Positions 8,649-16,343 of a stretch of DNA of 64,000 nucleotides are shown here, piece after piece. Source of the DNA: Modestobacter italicus (lineage in GTDB: Bacteria; Actinomycetota; Actinomycetes; Mycobacteriales; Geodermatophilaceae); assembly GCF_000306785.1 (NCBI RefSeq), contig NC_017955.1, positions 2,790,001 through 2,854,000 on the forward strand, given 5' to 3'. Within the stretch, counting starts at the first letter, position 1. Each line of letters begins with the position of its first letter. The notes under the pieces are model-generated. The model was given only the letters and a program-made list of their open reading frames with translations, made no database searches and was not told the origin of the DNA. The position numbers and the translations under genes were made by a program.

Positions 8649-8894
8649 TCACCCGGCACCGGCACGCGGGTGCCCTGCGTGCCTGCTGCCCCCCGCGACC
8701 TGGTGCGCGGAGACGACCGTCAGGCCCAGCGTCCGGCACTGGGCCATGACCCCGAGCAGGTGCGCCTCGTCGATCACGTCCCCCACCAGGGCTGCGCCGT
8801 CGGCGGACTCCTCGATGTCCATGTCGCAGAAGGCCTCCCGCGCCTGATCGGTCAGCTGGCCCTCCACCCGGAACTCGTACGTGGTGCACGTCAT
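8649..8894 (-). CDS. Small uncharacterised protein, paralogue B
   Basis: This 81-residue protein starts MTCTTYEFRVEGQLTDQAREAF. It aligns along nearly its whole length with the 68-residue protein on the other strand and adds a Gly/His/Arg-rich tail of about 13 residues. The conserved core suggests the same small alpha/beta fold. No catalytic motif is visible. Start is the ATG at 8894, preceded by GGGAGGGAG. A CCATC-N5-GATGG inverted repeat lies about 50 bases upstream. Confidence 0.7.
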   Translation of the reverse strand: MTCTTYEFRVEGQLTDQAREAFCDMDIEESADGAALVGDVIDEAHLLGVMAQCRTLGLTVVSAHQVAGGSRHAGHPRAGAG

Positions 8895-9056
8895 CGCCGC
8901 TCCCTCCCGGGACCGACTGTCCTGCCCTGCGCGGCTCCGGCCATCGCCCGGATGGCGTGACCCGCCCGACGGTGTTGCCCCCGGGACGGCGGTCCAGCAC
9001 CCTGTCGCCCAGCGGCGGCAGCCGCTGGAGACCCCGCGGAACAGGAGTTGCCCGGC

Positions 9057-9677
9057 ATGTACGCACGGACCACGACCATCGACGGCGACCCCCGCGAGCT
9101 GGGCACGGGCACCGCCTACGTCCGGGACGAGTCCATGCCGCTCCTGCGGGCGATGCCCGGCTGCGTCGGCCTGTCGATGCTCGCCTCCCGCGACTCCGGC
9201 CGGTCCATCGTCACCACGTCCTGGCGGGACGAGCAGGCGCTGGGCACCAGCCGGGACGACGTCCGGCCGCACCTGGAGCGGACCGCCGCGGCGCTCGGCG
9301 GGCGGCCGGAGGTGGCCGAGTGGGAGATCGCCGCCATGCACCGGGTCCCCGAGGCGCGCCCCGGGGCCTGCTCCCGCGTCACCTGGCTGCGGACCGACCC
9401 CGGCGCCGTCCAGCGGGCGGTGGACGCGGTGCGGTTGTCCCTGATGCCCAAGCTGGACGACCTGCCCGGCTTCTGCAGCGTGAGCGTGATGGTGCGCCGC
9501 GAGGAGGGCCTGGCCGTGTCGGCGGTCTCCTACGACAGCTGGGCCAACCTCGAGGCGTCCGGCGAGGGGGCGCGGGAGTTCCGGGAGGAGTTCGCGCCGG
9601 CCCGGGGCATCGACGTCGTGGACACCGCCGAGTTCGACCTGGTGCTGGCCCACCTGGGCGTGCCCGAGACGATCTGA
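9057..9677 (+). CDS. Dimeric alpha/beta-barrel (ABM-like) domain protein
   Basis: This 206-residue protein looks like a tandem of two ferredoxin-like barrels. The first spans residues 1-95 (MYARTTTIDG, then LLRAMPGCVGLSMLASRDSGRSIVTTSW), the second residues 100-200 (VTWLRTD, then PGFCSVSVMVRREEGLAVSAVSYDSW). The pattern 'central PGC/PGF turn, then two beta strands and a W' is typical of antibiotic-biosynthesis-monooxygenase-like proteins, which include cofactor-free oxygenases and heme-binding proteins. Function is not assignable. The ATG at 9057 follows AGGAG at 9043-9047. Confidence 0.7.
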   Translation: MYARTTTIDGDPRELGTGTAYVRDESMPLLRAMPGCVGLSMLASRDSGRSIVTTSWRDEQALGTSRDDVRPHLERTAAALGGRPEVAEWEIAAMHRVPEARPGACSRVTWLRTDPGAVQRAVDAVRLSLMPKLDDLPGFCSVSVMVRREEGLAVSAVSYDSWANLEASGEGAREFREEFAPARGIDVVDTAEFDLVLAHLGVPETI

Positions 9678-9680
9678 GGG

Positions 9681-9707
9681 CGGCTCCGGCCGGTCCGGTC
9701 GGAGCCG
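9681..9707. terminator. Hairpin between convergent genes
   Basis: CGGCTCCG at 9681-9688 pairs with CGGAGCCG at 9700-9707. It lies between the stop codons of the ABM-like gene and the secreted-protein gene and could serve both. Confidence 0.5.
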
Positions 9708-9714
9708 GCGGAGG

Positions 9715-10254
9715 TCACTCGTCGACCAGCACCGGCACACCGACCGCGGCCGACACGGCCCTGCCCCGGAGCTCCGGTGCCAGCGCGATGGTGAACTCCT
9801 CGAGCTCGTTCGGCGGTCCGGCCTCCGCCGCCGGGTCGACGTGCTCCTCGTCGAGGTGGTGGACGAACCGGCCGGTGCCGATCAGCCGGCCGTCGGCGTC
9901 GTAGAAGCCGGCCAGCGCCTCGAACTCGAGGATCTCGCTGACGTCGCTGACCACCAGCGCCGAGCCGTGGACGCCCTCGGCGTCGAGGGTCAGGCCCTCG
10001 AGCCGGAACCGGTCGTCGAAGGGGCCCGGTGCATGGACGACCGAGCCGGCGGCCGGCGAGAGCTGGTCCAGCCCGGCGATCGTCGGCTCCGCGGCGGCCA
10101 CGGGCAGCCCGGGGAACGACGTCCGGGCGGCCGCGGCCGGGGAGGGCTGGTCCGCCGGTGCGTCCGGGGTGGTGACGCGCACGGCGACCAGCGCGCCGCA
10201 GAACGCGAGGAGTGCCAGCCCGGCCACCACGAGGGTGCGTCGAGTGCGGTTCAC
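9715..10254 (-). CDS. Signal-anchored or secreted protein of unknown function
   Basis: The 179-residue protein has a basic N-terminus (MNRTRR), a hydrophobic segment of about 20 residues (LVVAGLALLAFCGALVAVRV) and a Pro/Ala-rich linker. A beta-rich extracytoplasmic domain follows (FRLEGLTLDAEGVHGSALVVSDVSE; GFYDADGRLIGTGRFVHHL). The domain resembles FxLYD-like surface modules, but I cannot assign a family. The GTG start at 10254 has AGGAG just upstream. It lies downstream of alkaline phosphatase on the same strand, separated by a strong hairpin. Confidence 0.65.
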   Translation of the reverse strand: MNRTRRTLVVAGLALLAFCGALVAVRVTTPDAPADQPSPAAAARTSFPGLPVAAAEPTIAGLDQLSPAAGSVVHAPGPFDDRFRLEGLTLDAEGVHGSALVVSDVSEILEFEALAGFYDADGRLIGTGRFVHHLDEEHVDPAAEAGPPNELEEFTIALAPELRGRAVSAAVGVPVLVDE

Positions 10255-10290
10255 GGGAGCTCCTGGATGAGGGTGGAGAGAGGGCAGGGG

Positions 10291-10324
10291 GCCGGGGGCG
10301 GGCGCTGGACGGCCCGCCCCCGGC
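10291..10324 (-). terminator. Terminator hairpin after alkaline phosphatase
   Basis: A 13-bp perfect stem, 10291-10303 (GCCGGGGGCGGGC) with 10312-10324, has an 8-base loop. It starts 7 bases beyond the phosphatase stop codon. Confidence 0.6.
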
Positions 10325-10330
10325 CGTGGC

Positions 10331-11827
10331 TCAGCGCCCGACGCGCAGGGCGCCGCTGACGACGTCGAACAGGTCGGTGTTGTCGATGCTGCCCGCCAGC
10401 TGCTCCGACCCCGCCCCGTAGGCGAAGAGCGGGACGTCGGCGCCGGTGTGGTTGCCCGACAGGTAGGTCAGCCACAGGCTGGCCTCCGGCGAGCCGTCGA
10501 CGACGCCCGCCGGGTCGTCGGGGGTGCGGAACGTCGCCGGGGCGAAGTTCTCCGGGTCACCCTGACCGGACCCGTTGACCGGGCCGGTGGACCGCGTCGG
10601 GTCCTTGGTCCCGGCGGTGGGACGGGTCGGCACCGAGTTGTTGGCCGTGTTGCCCGAGTCGACGTTCACCGGCGGGGCGGTCGCCTCGGCGTTGGTGGAC
10701 GTGCCCTTCTCGATGATGTTGAAGCCGGCGCACTCGTGGTCGGCGGTGACGATCACCAGGGTGTGCCCGTCCTGCTCAGCGAAGTCCATCGCCACCTTGA
10801 CCGCGTCGTCGAAGGCCTTGGTCTCCTCCAGCGTCTGCGCCGCGTCGTTCGCGTGCGAGCGCTTGTCGATGAGCGCGCCCTCCACCTGCAGGTAGAAGCC
10901 GTTGCCCCGCGAGCCGCCGGACTTCAGCAGCTCGATGGACTTCGCGGTCATCTCCGCCAGCGACGGCTCCTTGGCCTGCGCCGACGCCGGGTTCTCCCGC
11001 TTGGCCTTCTCGATCGTCAGGTTGCCGTTGTTGAACAGCGCGAAGACCTTCTGCCCGGTGGCCGCGGCCAGGTCGGCCTCGGTGGCCACGGTCTTGCTGG
11101 CCGGCGAGCCCAGCACGGTGTAGCCCTGGTCGCGCAGCGCCTTCTCGTCGGCGGCGTCGAACCGGGACAGCCCGCCGCCCAGGATCACGTCGGCCGTGCC
11201 GTTGCGGGCGATCTGGTCGGCGATCGGCGTGACCCGGACGTCGCCGAGGGGCAGCGCGGCGCCGGTGATCGCGAGGTCCTGGCAGGCCGCGTCGCTGTAG
11301 GTCGGGCCCTGGCAGCCGCGGGCCAGCGCGTGGCTCATCTGCCCGGCGGGCGTCGCGTCGGTGATCTCGGCGGTGGAGACGTTGCCGGTGCGGTAGCCGG
11401 CCTGGTGGGCCAGTTCCATGACCGTGGGGACGACGACGCCCTTGGCGTCCACGCCCAGTGCCGCGTTGTAGGTCTTGACCCCGGACGCCCACGCGGTCGC
11501 GGCCGAGGCCGAGTCCGTCACGTAGTTGGGGGCGAAGTCCGGCGCGCCCGGCTGCCCCGACAGCCGCTCCACGGAGTAGGTCGCCACCTGGCCCACCACC
11601 GGCAGCTGCTCCATCGCCAGCTGGCCCTCGGCGCCGTAGTAACGCTCGGCCGCGGCCGTGACGTGCGTGCGGCCCATGCCGTCGCCGAGGAGGTAGATGA
11701 CGTTGGTGATCCGGCCACCGTTGCCGTTGCCGGCCGCGGCGGTGCCCATGCTGCCGGTGATCCCCCCGGCGACCACTGCCGCGACCACCACCGTCACGGC
11801 GGTGGTCCTGCGCCTGCGTGCTCCCAT
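10331..11827 (-). CDS. Alkaline phosphatase (PhoA family), exported
   Basis: This 498-residue protein starts MGARRRRTTAV followed by a hydrophobic segment and AGNGNG, a probable Sec signal peptide. The metal-site motif LLGDGMG covers residues 47-53. The nucleophile motif Asp105-Ser106-Ala107 (DSASAATAWASG) matches the E. coli PhoA active site. Later motifs TADHECAG and HANDAAQTLEE also fit, and GNHTGADVPLFAYGAG is the distal zinc-ligand region. It hydrolyses phosphomonoesters outside the cell to supply phosphate. No Pho box was recognised upstream. Confidence 0.92.
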   Translation of the reverse strand: MGARRRRTTAVTVVVAAVVAGGITGSMGTAAAGNGNGGRITNVIYLLGDGMGRTHVTAAAERYYGAEGQLAMEQLPVVGQVATYSVERLSGQPGAPDFAPNYVTDSASAATAWASGVKTYNAALGVDAKGVVVPTVMELAHQAGYRTGNVSTAEITDATPAGQMSHALARGCQGPTYSDAACQDLAITGAALPLGDVRVTPIADQIARNGTADVILGGGLSRFDAADEKALRDQGYTVLGSPASKTVATEADLAAATGQKVFALFNNGNLTIEKAKRENPASAQAKEPSLAEMTAKSIELLKSGGSRGNGFYLQVEGALIDKRSHANDAAQTLEETKAFDDAVKVAMDFAEQDGHTLVIVTADHECAGFNIIEKGTSTNAEATAPPVNVDSGNTANNSVPTRPTAGTKDPTRSTGPVNGSGQGDPENFAPATFRTPDDPAGVVDGSPEASLWLTYLSGNHTGADVPLFAYGAGSEQLAGSIDNTDLFDVVSGALRVGR

Positions 11828-11951
11828 GCCCGTGTGCCTCCGAAGCGTCGTCGGGCACCGGTGCGGTGCCCACAGCGGACGCTAAGGACGGCCGGCCAAC
11901 CGCAGCGAGGCTCGGGATGACGATCCGGCGCCCGTGAGGTGAACGGGCGGG

Positions 11952-12545
11952 TCAGCTCCGGCGCGGCAGGTCCTGCCACCCCCCGGACGGCGTCACGACC
12001 GCGGTCACCGGCCGGTCGTGCGGCTCGGCGGGCAGCTCGTCGACGCGCTCGCCGTCGAACAGCAGCGCGACGACGACGGCGTCGGGCCGGGCGTGCGCCA
12101 GCGAGGTGTCGTAGTAGCCGCCGCCGCGGCCCAGCCGCATCCCCGCGCGGTCCACCGCGAGCGCGGGGACCACCACGATGTCGGCGTCGCCCAGCGCCCC
12201 GGCGCCCAGACGCGGGCCGACCGGCTCGAGCAGCCCGAAGCGGCCGGGCGCCAGCCGGCCGGTGTCCACCGCCCAGTCCAGCTCACGGCCCGCCGGCGGG
12301 ACGACCGGCAGCAGCACCCGGGCGCCGAGCGTGGCGAGCGCGCCGGGGAGCCGGCCGTGCCCCGGCTCGGTGGGGTCCGGGACGAACGCGGCCAGCGTGC
12401 GCACCCCCGCCAGCGCCCGCACCAGGGCACCGGCCACCGCGTCCGCGGCCGCGCGGCTCTCCTCGGGCCCCAGCGCGCGCCGGCGGGCCAGCAGCCGCCG
12501 GCGGAGGGCGGCCTTGGCGGGGACGGGTGCACCCGGAGCGGCCAC
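11952..12545 (-). CDS. 5-formyltetrahydrofolate cyclo-ligase
   Basis: This 197-residue protein has the family signature near the C-terminus: VVVPALAVDRAGMRLGRGGGYYD, where the GRGGGYYD loop contacts the folate. RRRLLARRRAL lies near the N-terminus. The enzyme uses ATP to convert 5-formyl-THF to 5,10-methenyl-THF, rescuing folate from a dead-end form. A GTG start at 12545 is used. It is divergent from the alpha/beta hydrolase. Its presence fits the heavy folate traffic expected from the O-demethylase cluster, but this gene is also ordinary housekeeping. Confidence 0.9.
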   Translation of the reverse strand: MAAPGAPVPAKAALRRRLLARRRALGPEESRAAADAVAGALVRALAGVRTLAAFVPDPTEPGHGRLPGALATLGARVLLPVVPPAGRELDWAVDTGRLAPGRFGLLEPVGPRLGAGALGDADIVVVPALAVDRAGMRLGRGGGYYDTSLAHARPDAVVVALLFDGERVDELPAEPHDRPVTAVVTPSGGWQDLPRRS

Positions 12546-12573
12546 CCGCGCAGCCTAGGCACCGCCGGGCCGC

Positions 12574-12579
12574 TACGTT
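12574..12579 (+). promoter_or_regulatory. TACGTT -10 box for a leaderless gene
   Basis: TACGTT ends 7 bases before the GTG start at 12587, with no Shine-Dalgarno between. This is the arrangement expected for a leaderless actinobacterial transcript. Confidence 0.4.
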
Positions 12580-12586
12580 CCTGCTC

Positions 12587-13489
12587 GTGCCCCGCACGCA
12601 GCCCGTCGACGGGTTCTCCCTCGCGTACGACCGCTCCGGCGCCGGGCCCGCGGTGGTCCTGCTGCACGGCTGGCCCGGCGGCCGGGAGGACTTCCGGCTG
12701 GTCGCGCCGCTGCTGGCCGGCGGAGCCGACGTCGTCGTGCCGGACCTGCGCGGGTTCGGCGGCTCCGACCGGCACGACGTCGACCCGGACGACGGGTACT
12801 CCGGGGCCGCGCAGGCCCGCAGCATCACCGGGCTGCTCGACGAGCTGGACCTCGGCCCCGTGGTCCTCGCCGGCTACGACATCGGCAGCCGGATCGCCCA
12901 GTCGGTGGCGCAGGCGTCACCGGACCGGGTCCGGGCGCTGGTGATCGCCCCGCCGGCGCCCGGCGCGGGACGCCGTGTGCTCGAGCCGGCCGCCCAGGCC
13001 GCGTTCTGGTACCAGCACTTCCACCGGCTGCCGGTCGCCCGCGAGCTGCTGGACGGCGATCCGGACGCGGTGCGCAGCTACCTGCGCCACTTCTGGACGA
13101 CCTGGTCCGGGCCGTCGTGGGCGCCCTCCGAGGAGGACCTGGACCGGCTGACCGCCAGCTACGCGCGGCCGGGTGCCTTCACCAGCTCGATCGGCTGGTA
13201 CCGCGCCGGACCGGGCATCCTGGCGCGCAGCCTCGCCGAACGTGCACCCGAGCCCGCGGACCGACTCCGCGTCCCGGTGCACGTGCTCTGGCCCAGCTAC
13301 GACCCGCTGTTCCCGCCGGAGTGGGGCGACCGGCTGGCGGAGTTCTTCGCCGACGTCACCGTCACCCCGCTCCCCGACGCCGGGCACTTCGTCCCGCTCG
13401 AGGCACCGGAGGCCTTCGCCGCCGCCGTCCGCGGCGCGCTGGGCGGTCAGCGCCCCGCGCCGCCCAGCGCCGCGTCGAGCCGGGGGTAG
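12587..13489 (+). CDS. Alpha/beta hydrolase, epoxide hydrolase/dehalogenase-like
   Basis: This 300-residue hydrolase has the oxyanion-hole motif HGWPGG at residues 27-32. Its nucleophile elbow is AGYDIG with Asp98 instead of Ser, which is the epoxide hydrolase/haloalkane dehalogenase type using an aspartyl ester intermediate. The histidine motif DAGHFVPLEAPE is near residue 282. It acts on small hydrophobic epoxides, halides or esters; the substrate is unknown. The GTG at 12587 is chosen from homology and the -10 box. Its last 43 bases overlap the 3' end of the convergent hydratase gene. Confidence 0.82.
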   Translation: MPRTQPVDGFSLAYDRSGAGPAVVLLHGWPGGREDFRLVAPLLAGGADVVVPDLRGFGGSDRHDVDPDDGYSGAAQARSITGLLDELDLGPVVLAGYDIGSRIAQSVAQASPDRVRALVIAPPAPGAGRRVLEPAAQAAFWYQHFHRLPVARELLDGDPDAVRSYLRHFWTTWSGPSWAPSEEDLDRLTASYARPGAFTSSIGWYRAGPGILARSLAERAPEPADRLRVPVHVLWPSYDPLFPPEWGDRLAEFFADVTVTPLPDAGHFVPLEAPEAFAAAVRGALGGQRPAPPSAASSRG

Positions 13490-14466
13490 ACCCGCCGGAC
13501 GTTGCCCTCGAACACCGCGGCGCGGGCGTCGGCGTCCAGCGCGGCCGCCTCGACGTAGCGGCGGGTGTCGTCGAAGTGGTGCCCGGTCCGCGGGTCGATC
13601 CCGCGCACCGCGCCCACCATCTCCGACCCGAACAGGACGTTGCCGGTGTCGATGACGTCCAGCAGCAGGTCGATGCCGGGCTGGTGGTAGACGCAGGTGT
13701 CGAAGAAGACGTTGCCCATCACGTTGGTCTCCACCGGCGGCTGCCCCAGCATGTCGGCCAGGCCGCGGTAGCGCCCCCAGTGGTAGGGCACCGCTCCCCC
13801 GCCGTGCGGGATGACCAACCGGAGGTCGGGCAGGTCGGTGAACAGGCTGCCCTGCAGCAGCTGCATGAACGCGGTCGTGTCCGCGTTGATGTAGTAGGCG
13901 CCGGTCGCGTGGAAGACCGGCGTCGCCGAGCCAGAGACGTGCACCATGGCCGGGACGTCGAGCTCGACCATCGCCTCGTAGAACGGGTACCAGCTCCGGT
14001 CGGTCAGCGCCGGGGAGGTCCAGAACCCGCCGCTGGGGTCGGGGTTGAGGTTGCACCCGACGAACCCGAGCTCCTCCACGCAGCGCCGCAGCTCGGCGAT
14101 CGACCCCTCGATCGGCGCACCCGGGGACTGCGGGAGCTGGCAGACGCCGATGAAGCGGTCGGGGTAGAGGGTGGTGACCCGGTGCACCAGGTCGTTGCTG
14201 CGGCGGGTCCACTCCAGGCTCACCGCCGCGTCGCCCAGGTGCGGGCCCATCGCCGAGGCCCGCGGGGAGAACACGGTGAGGTCGATGCCGCGGGCGTCCA
14301 TCAGCTTGAGCTGGCTGCCCTCGATCGTCTCGCGGATCTCGTCGTCGCTGATCGCGGGGTAGGCCGGTGCCGGGGTGCCCGCCTCCCAGGCGGCGAGCTG
14401 CTGCTCCCGCCACGCGGTGTGCGCCGCCGGTGCGGTCGTGTAGTGGCCGTGGCAGTCGATGATCAC
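13447..14466 (-). CDS. ligJ: 4-oxalomesaconate hydratase (LigJ/GalB-type amidohydrolase)
   Basis: The 339-residue protein begins MIIDCHGHYTTAPAAHTAWR, the characteristic LigJ start, with metal-binding His6 and His8. Later come MVHVSGSATPVF, VIPHGGGAVPYHWGRYRGLAD and NVLFGSEMVGAVRGIDPRTG. LigJ adds water to 4-oxalomesaconate, giving 4-carboxy-4-hydroxy-2-oxoadipate in the protocatechuate/gallate 4,5-cleavage pathway. LigI, the PDC lactonase of the same superfamily, has a different N-terminus and motifs. It is the last gene of the minus-strand operon led by the GntR gene, and overlaps the oxidoreductase stop by 4 bases. Confidence 0.9.
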   Translation of the reverse strand: MIIDCHGHYTTAPAAHTAWREQQLAAWEAGTPAPAYPAISDDEIRETIEGSQLKLMDARGIDLTVFSPRASAMGPHLGDAAVSLEWTRRSNDLVHRVTTLYPDRFIGVCQLPQSPGAPIEGSIAELRRCVEELGFVGCNLNPDPSGGFWTSPALTDRSWYPFYEAMVELDVPAMVHVSGSATPVFHATGAYYINADTTAFMQLLQGSLFTDLPDLRLVIPHGGGAVPYHWGRYRGLADMLGQPPVETNVMGNVFFDTCVYHQPGIDLLLDVIDTGNVLFGSEMVGAVRGIDPRTGHHFDDTRRYVEAAALDADARAAVFEGNVRRVYPRLDAALGGAGR

Positions 14467-15242
14467 GCGGTTCCCTCCTGCGCGTCGCGCAGCTCGGTGA
14501 GCAGGTCACGGGCGGCGGCGGCGACCCGCGGCCGGACCCCGAGCTCGGTGAGCTGCTCGGTGGCCGCGGCCATCTCGTCGGCCCGCCGGCGGGCGTGCCG
14601 GTGGGTGCCGTCGACCAGCCGGTCGATGGTGGCGTCGTCGAAGCCGGCCAGCTCCGCGGAGATGTTGCCGCGCAGCCAGTCGCCGCAGCCGGCGGCGTCG
14701 CCGGCGGCGAGCGCCTCCACGACGGCGGCCGCCAGCCCCTTGTAGAAGACGCTGCGCAGCAGCTTGCGGGAGATCGCCTCCCCCACCGGACCCGGCTGCA
14801 CGGTCACCTCGGCGCCGAGCGGCCCCAGCAGGTCGGCGTACCGCTGCGCGGCCGGCCCGGAGACCAGCATCGGCGTCCGCAGGCCCTTGCCGGGAACCGG
14901 CGACATCAGCGCCACGTCGACCACCTCGACGTCGGGGCCGGCCGCCTCGGCGAGGGCGACCTTGACCCCCGGTGCGGCGGTGTTCAGGTCGGCGAAGACC
15001 GTGCCCGGCCGCAGCCCGGGCAGAGCACGGGTGAGCGCGGTCAGCGCGTCGTGCGAGCTGTTCGCGCTGAGCACCAGCTCGGCGTCGCGGACCGCGTCGG
15101 CCTCGTCGGCGCGGGCGGCCACCCCCGCGACCGACGGCACCCGCGGGTCGTAGCCGCGGACGTCGGCGCCGGCGGCCACCAGGTCCCGGCCGATCGCCGA
15201 GCCGGCCTCACCCAGCCCGAGGAGGGCGATCCGGAGGGTCAC
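14463..15242 (-). CDS. NAD(P)-dependent oxidoreductase with DUF1932 C-terminal domain
   Basis: The 259-residue protein opens with a Rossmann motif (IALLGLGEAGSAIGRDL). The 6-phosphogluconate/3-hydroxyisobutyrate dehydrogenase pattern follows (FADLNTAAPGVK, DVALMSPVPGKGLRTPMLVSG). The C-terminal DUF1932-type helical domain holds SRKLLRSVFYKGLAAAVVEAL, with the conserved lysine. Its reaction is unknown. Placement between an extradiol dioxygenase and LigJ makes it a candidate for oxidising a ring-cleavage semialdehyde, the job of the unrelated LigC in Sphingobium, but that is inference. It is tightly linked to both neighbours (about 4-base overlaps). Confidence 0.78.
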   Translation of the reverse strand: MTLRIALLGLGEAGSAIGRDLVAAGADVRGYDPRVPSVAGVAARADEADAVRDAELVLSANSSHDALTALTRALPGLRPGTVFADLNTAAPGVKVALAEAAGPDVEVVDVALMSPVPGKGLRTPMLVSGPAAQRYADLLGPLGAEVTVQPGPVGEAISRKLLRSVFYKGLAAAVVEALAAGDAAGCGDWLRGNISAELAGFDDATIDRLVDGTHRHARRRADEMAAATEQLTELGVRPRVAAAARDLLTELRDAQEGTA

Positions 15243-16243
15243 CGGGCGGCCCCGTGGGCGTCGCCCTCCGGGTCGGTCGCCGGCGACTCCTCCTGCTCCT
15301 CCCCGACCGGCGGCGTGCCGTGGGTGTGGAAGGTGGAGATGGTCTGCAGCCCCCAGGCCTGGCCCTTGGCCCGCTCGGCCGCCGACCAGTCGACCGGCTG
15401 CCAGTCCGGCGCCAGGACCAGCCGCGCACCGGGGTTGTCCAGCTCGATCCGGTTGCCGGCCGGGTCCCAGACGTAGAGGAAGAAGCTCTGCTGGATGGTG
15501 TGCTTGTGCGGCCCGGTCTCGATGTGGACGCCGTGCTCCAGCGCCAGGTCGGCGGCCTTGAGGACGTCGTCCCGGCTGTCGACGGCGAACGACAGGTGGT
15601 GCAGCCGGCCCGAGGTGCCGGTGTTGTCCCGGGTCCAGACCGCGTCGTAGCCCTTGTTGGTGAAGGTGAGCCAGCTGCCGGCGACCCCGTCGTCCAGCAC
15701 GATCTGCTCGGTGATCATCCCGCCGAGGACGTCCCGGGCGAAGTCGCGGTTGGCGACCGGGTCGACGCCGAGGTAGTTGATGTGGTCGATCCGGCGGACG
15801 CTCACGCCGCGGCCCGGGTAGGCCTGCGCCTGGTTCTTCAGCGCCGGCACGAGGTCACCGGTCGGCCGGTACCACTCGGTCTCGTAGTAGACGCCCATCT
15901 CGTGGCCGTCGGGGTCGGTGAAGACGTAGACCGGGCCGTAGCCGGGGTCGCCGTCCTGCCAGCCCCGGCCCAGGCCGGTCGCCTCGATCGCGGCCACCCG
16001 GCGCTGCAGCGCCTCGGGGCTGCCGGCCCGGAAGTTGGTGCGGCCGACGCCCGGCCTCGGGGCGGCCGTGAGCTTGATCGTGGTGTTCTCGTAGTCGTCC
16101 CAGGCGCGCAGGAAGACCGAGTCGCCGGACCTGCCGTTCTCGGTCATCCCGAGGTAGCGCACGTAGAAGTCGAGGCACTCCTCGGGCTTGTCGGTGAGCA
16201 GCTCGACGTGGGCGAGGTGGGCGATGTCGTGGAGCGGCGGCAC
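15239..16243 (-). CDS. Type I extradiol (catechol 2,3-) dioxygenase, VOC superfamily
   Basis: The 334-residue protein contains two tandem VOC modules. The C-terminal, catalytic one carries the 2-His-1-carboxylate Fe(II) ligands: His154 (RIDHINYLG), His215 or 216 (RLHHLSFAVD) and Glu267 (GNRIELD). Such enzymes open catecholic rings beside the hydroxyl pair using O2. The substrate is not evident. It sits between GalD and the DUF1932 oxidoreductase in the lower-pathway operon and is unrelated to LigAB. The GTG start at 16243 follows AAGGAGAG. A charged tail of about 35 residues is unusual. Confidence 0.85.
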   Translation of the reverse strand: MPPLHDIAHLAHVELLTDKPEECLDFYVRYLGMTENGRSGDSVFLRAWDDYENTTIKLTAAPRPGVGRTNFRAGSPEALQRRVAAIEATGLGRGWQDGDPGYGPVYVFTDPDGHEMGVYYETEWYRPTGDLVPALKNQAQAYPGRGVSVRRIDHINYLGVDPVANRDFARDVLGGMITEQIVLDDGVAGSWLTFTNKGYDAVWTRDNTGTSGRLHHLSFAVDSRDDVLKAADLALEHGVHIETGPHKHTIQQSFFLYVWDPAGNRIELDNPGARLVLAPDWQPVDWSAAERAKGQAWGLQTISTFHTHGTPPVGEEQEESPATDPEGDAHGAAR

Positions 16244-16343
16244 GGGGCTCTCCTTCGAGTCGGGTGTCGTTCAGATGGGTCGTGCGGCCCTCCTGCAGGG
16301 GCCCGCCGCGAGCCTGCGAGCGGTGGGGGGCAGGAGGGTCCTC

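Noticed and set aside
13447-14466. LigI (PDC lactonase) instead of LigJ
   Set aside because: The MIIDCHGHYTTAP start and metal-site motifs are those of LigJ. LigI proteins start differently and are shorter.
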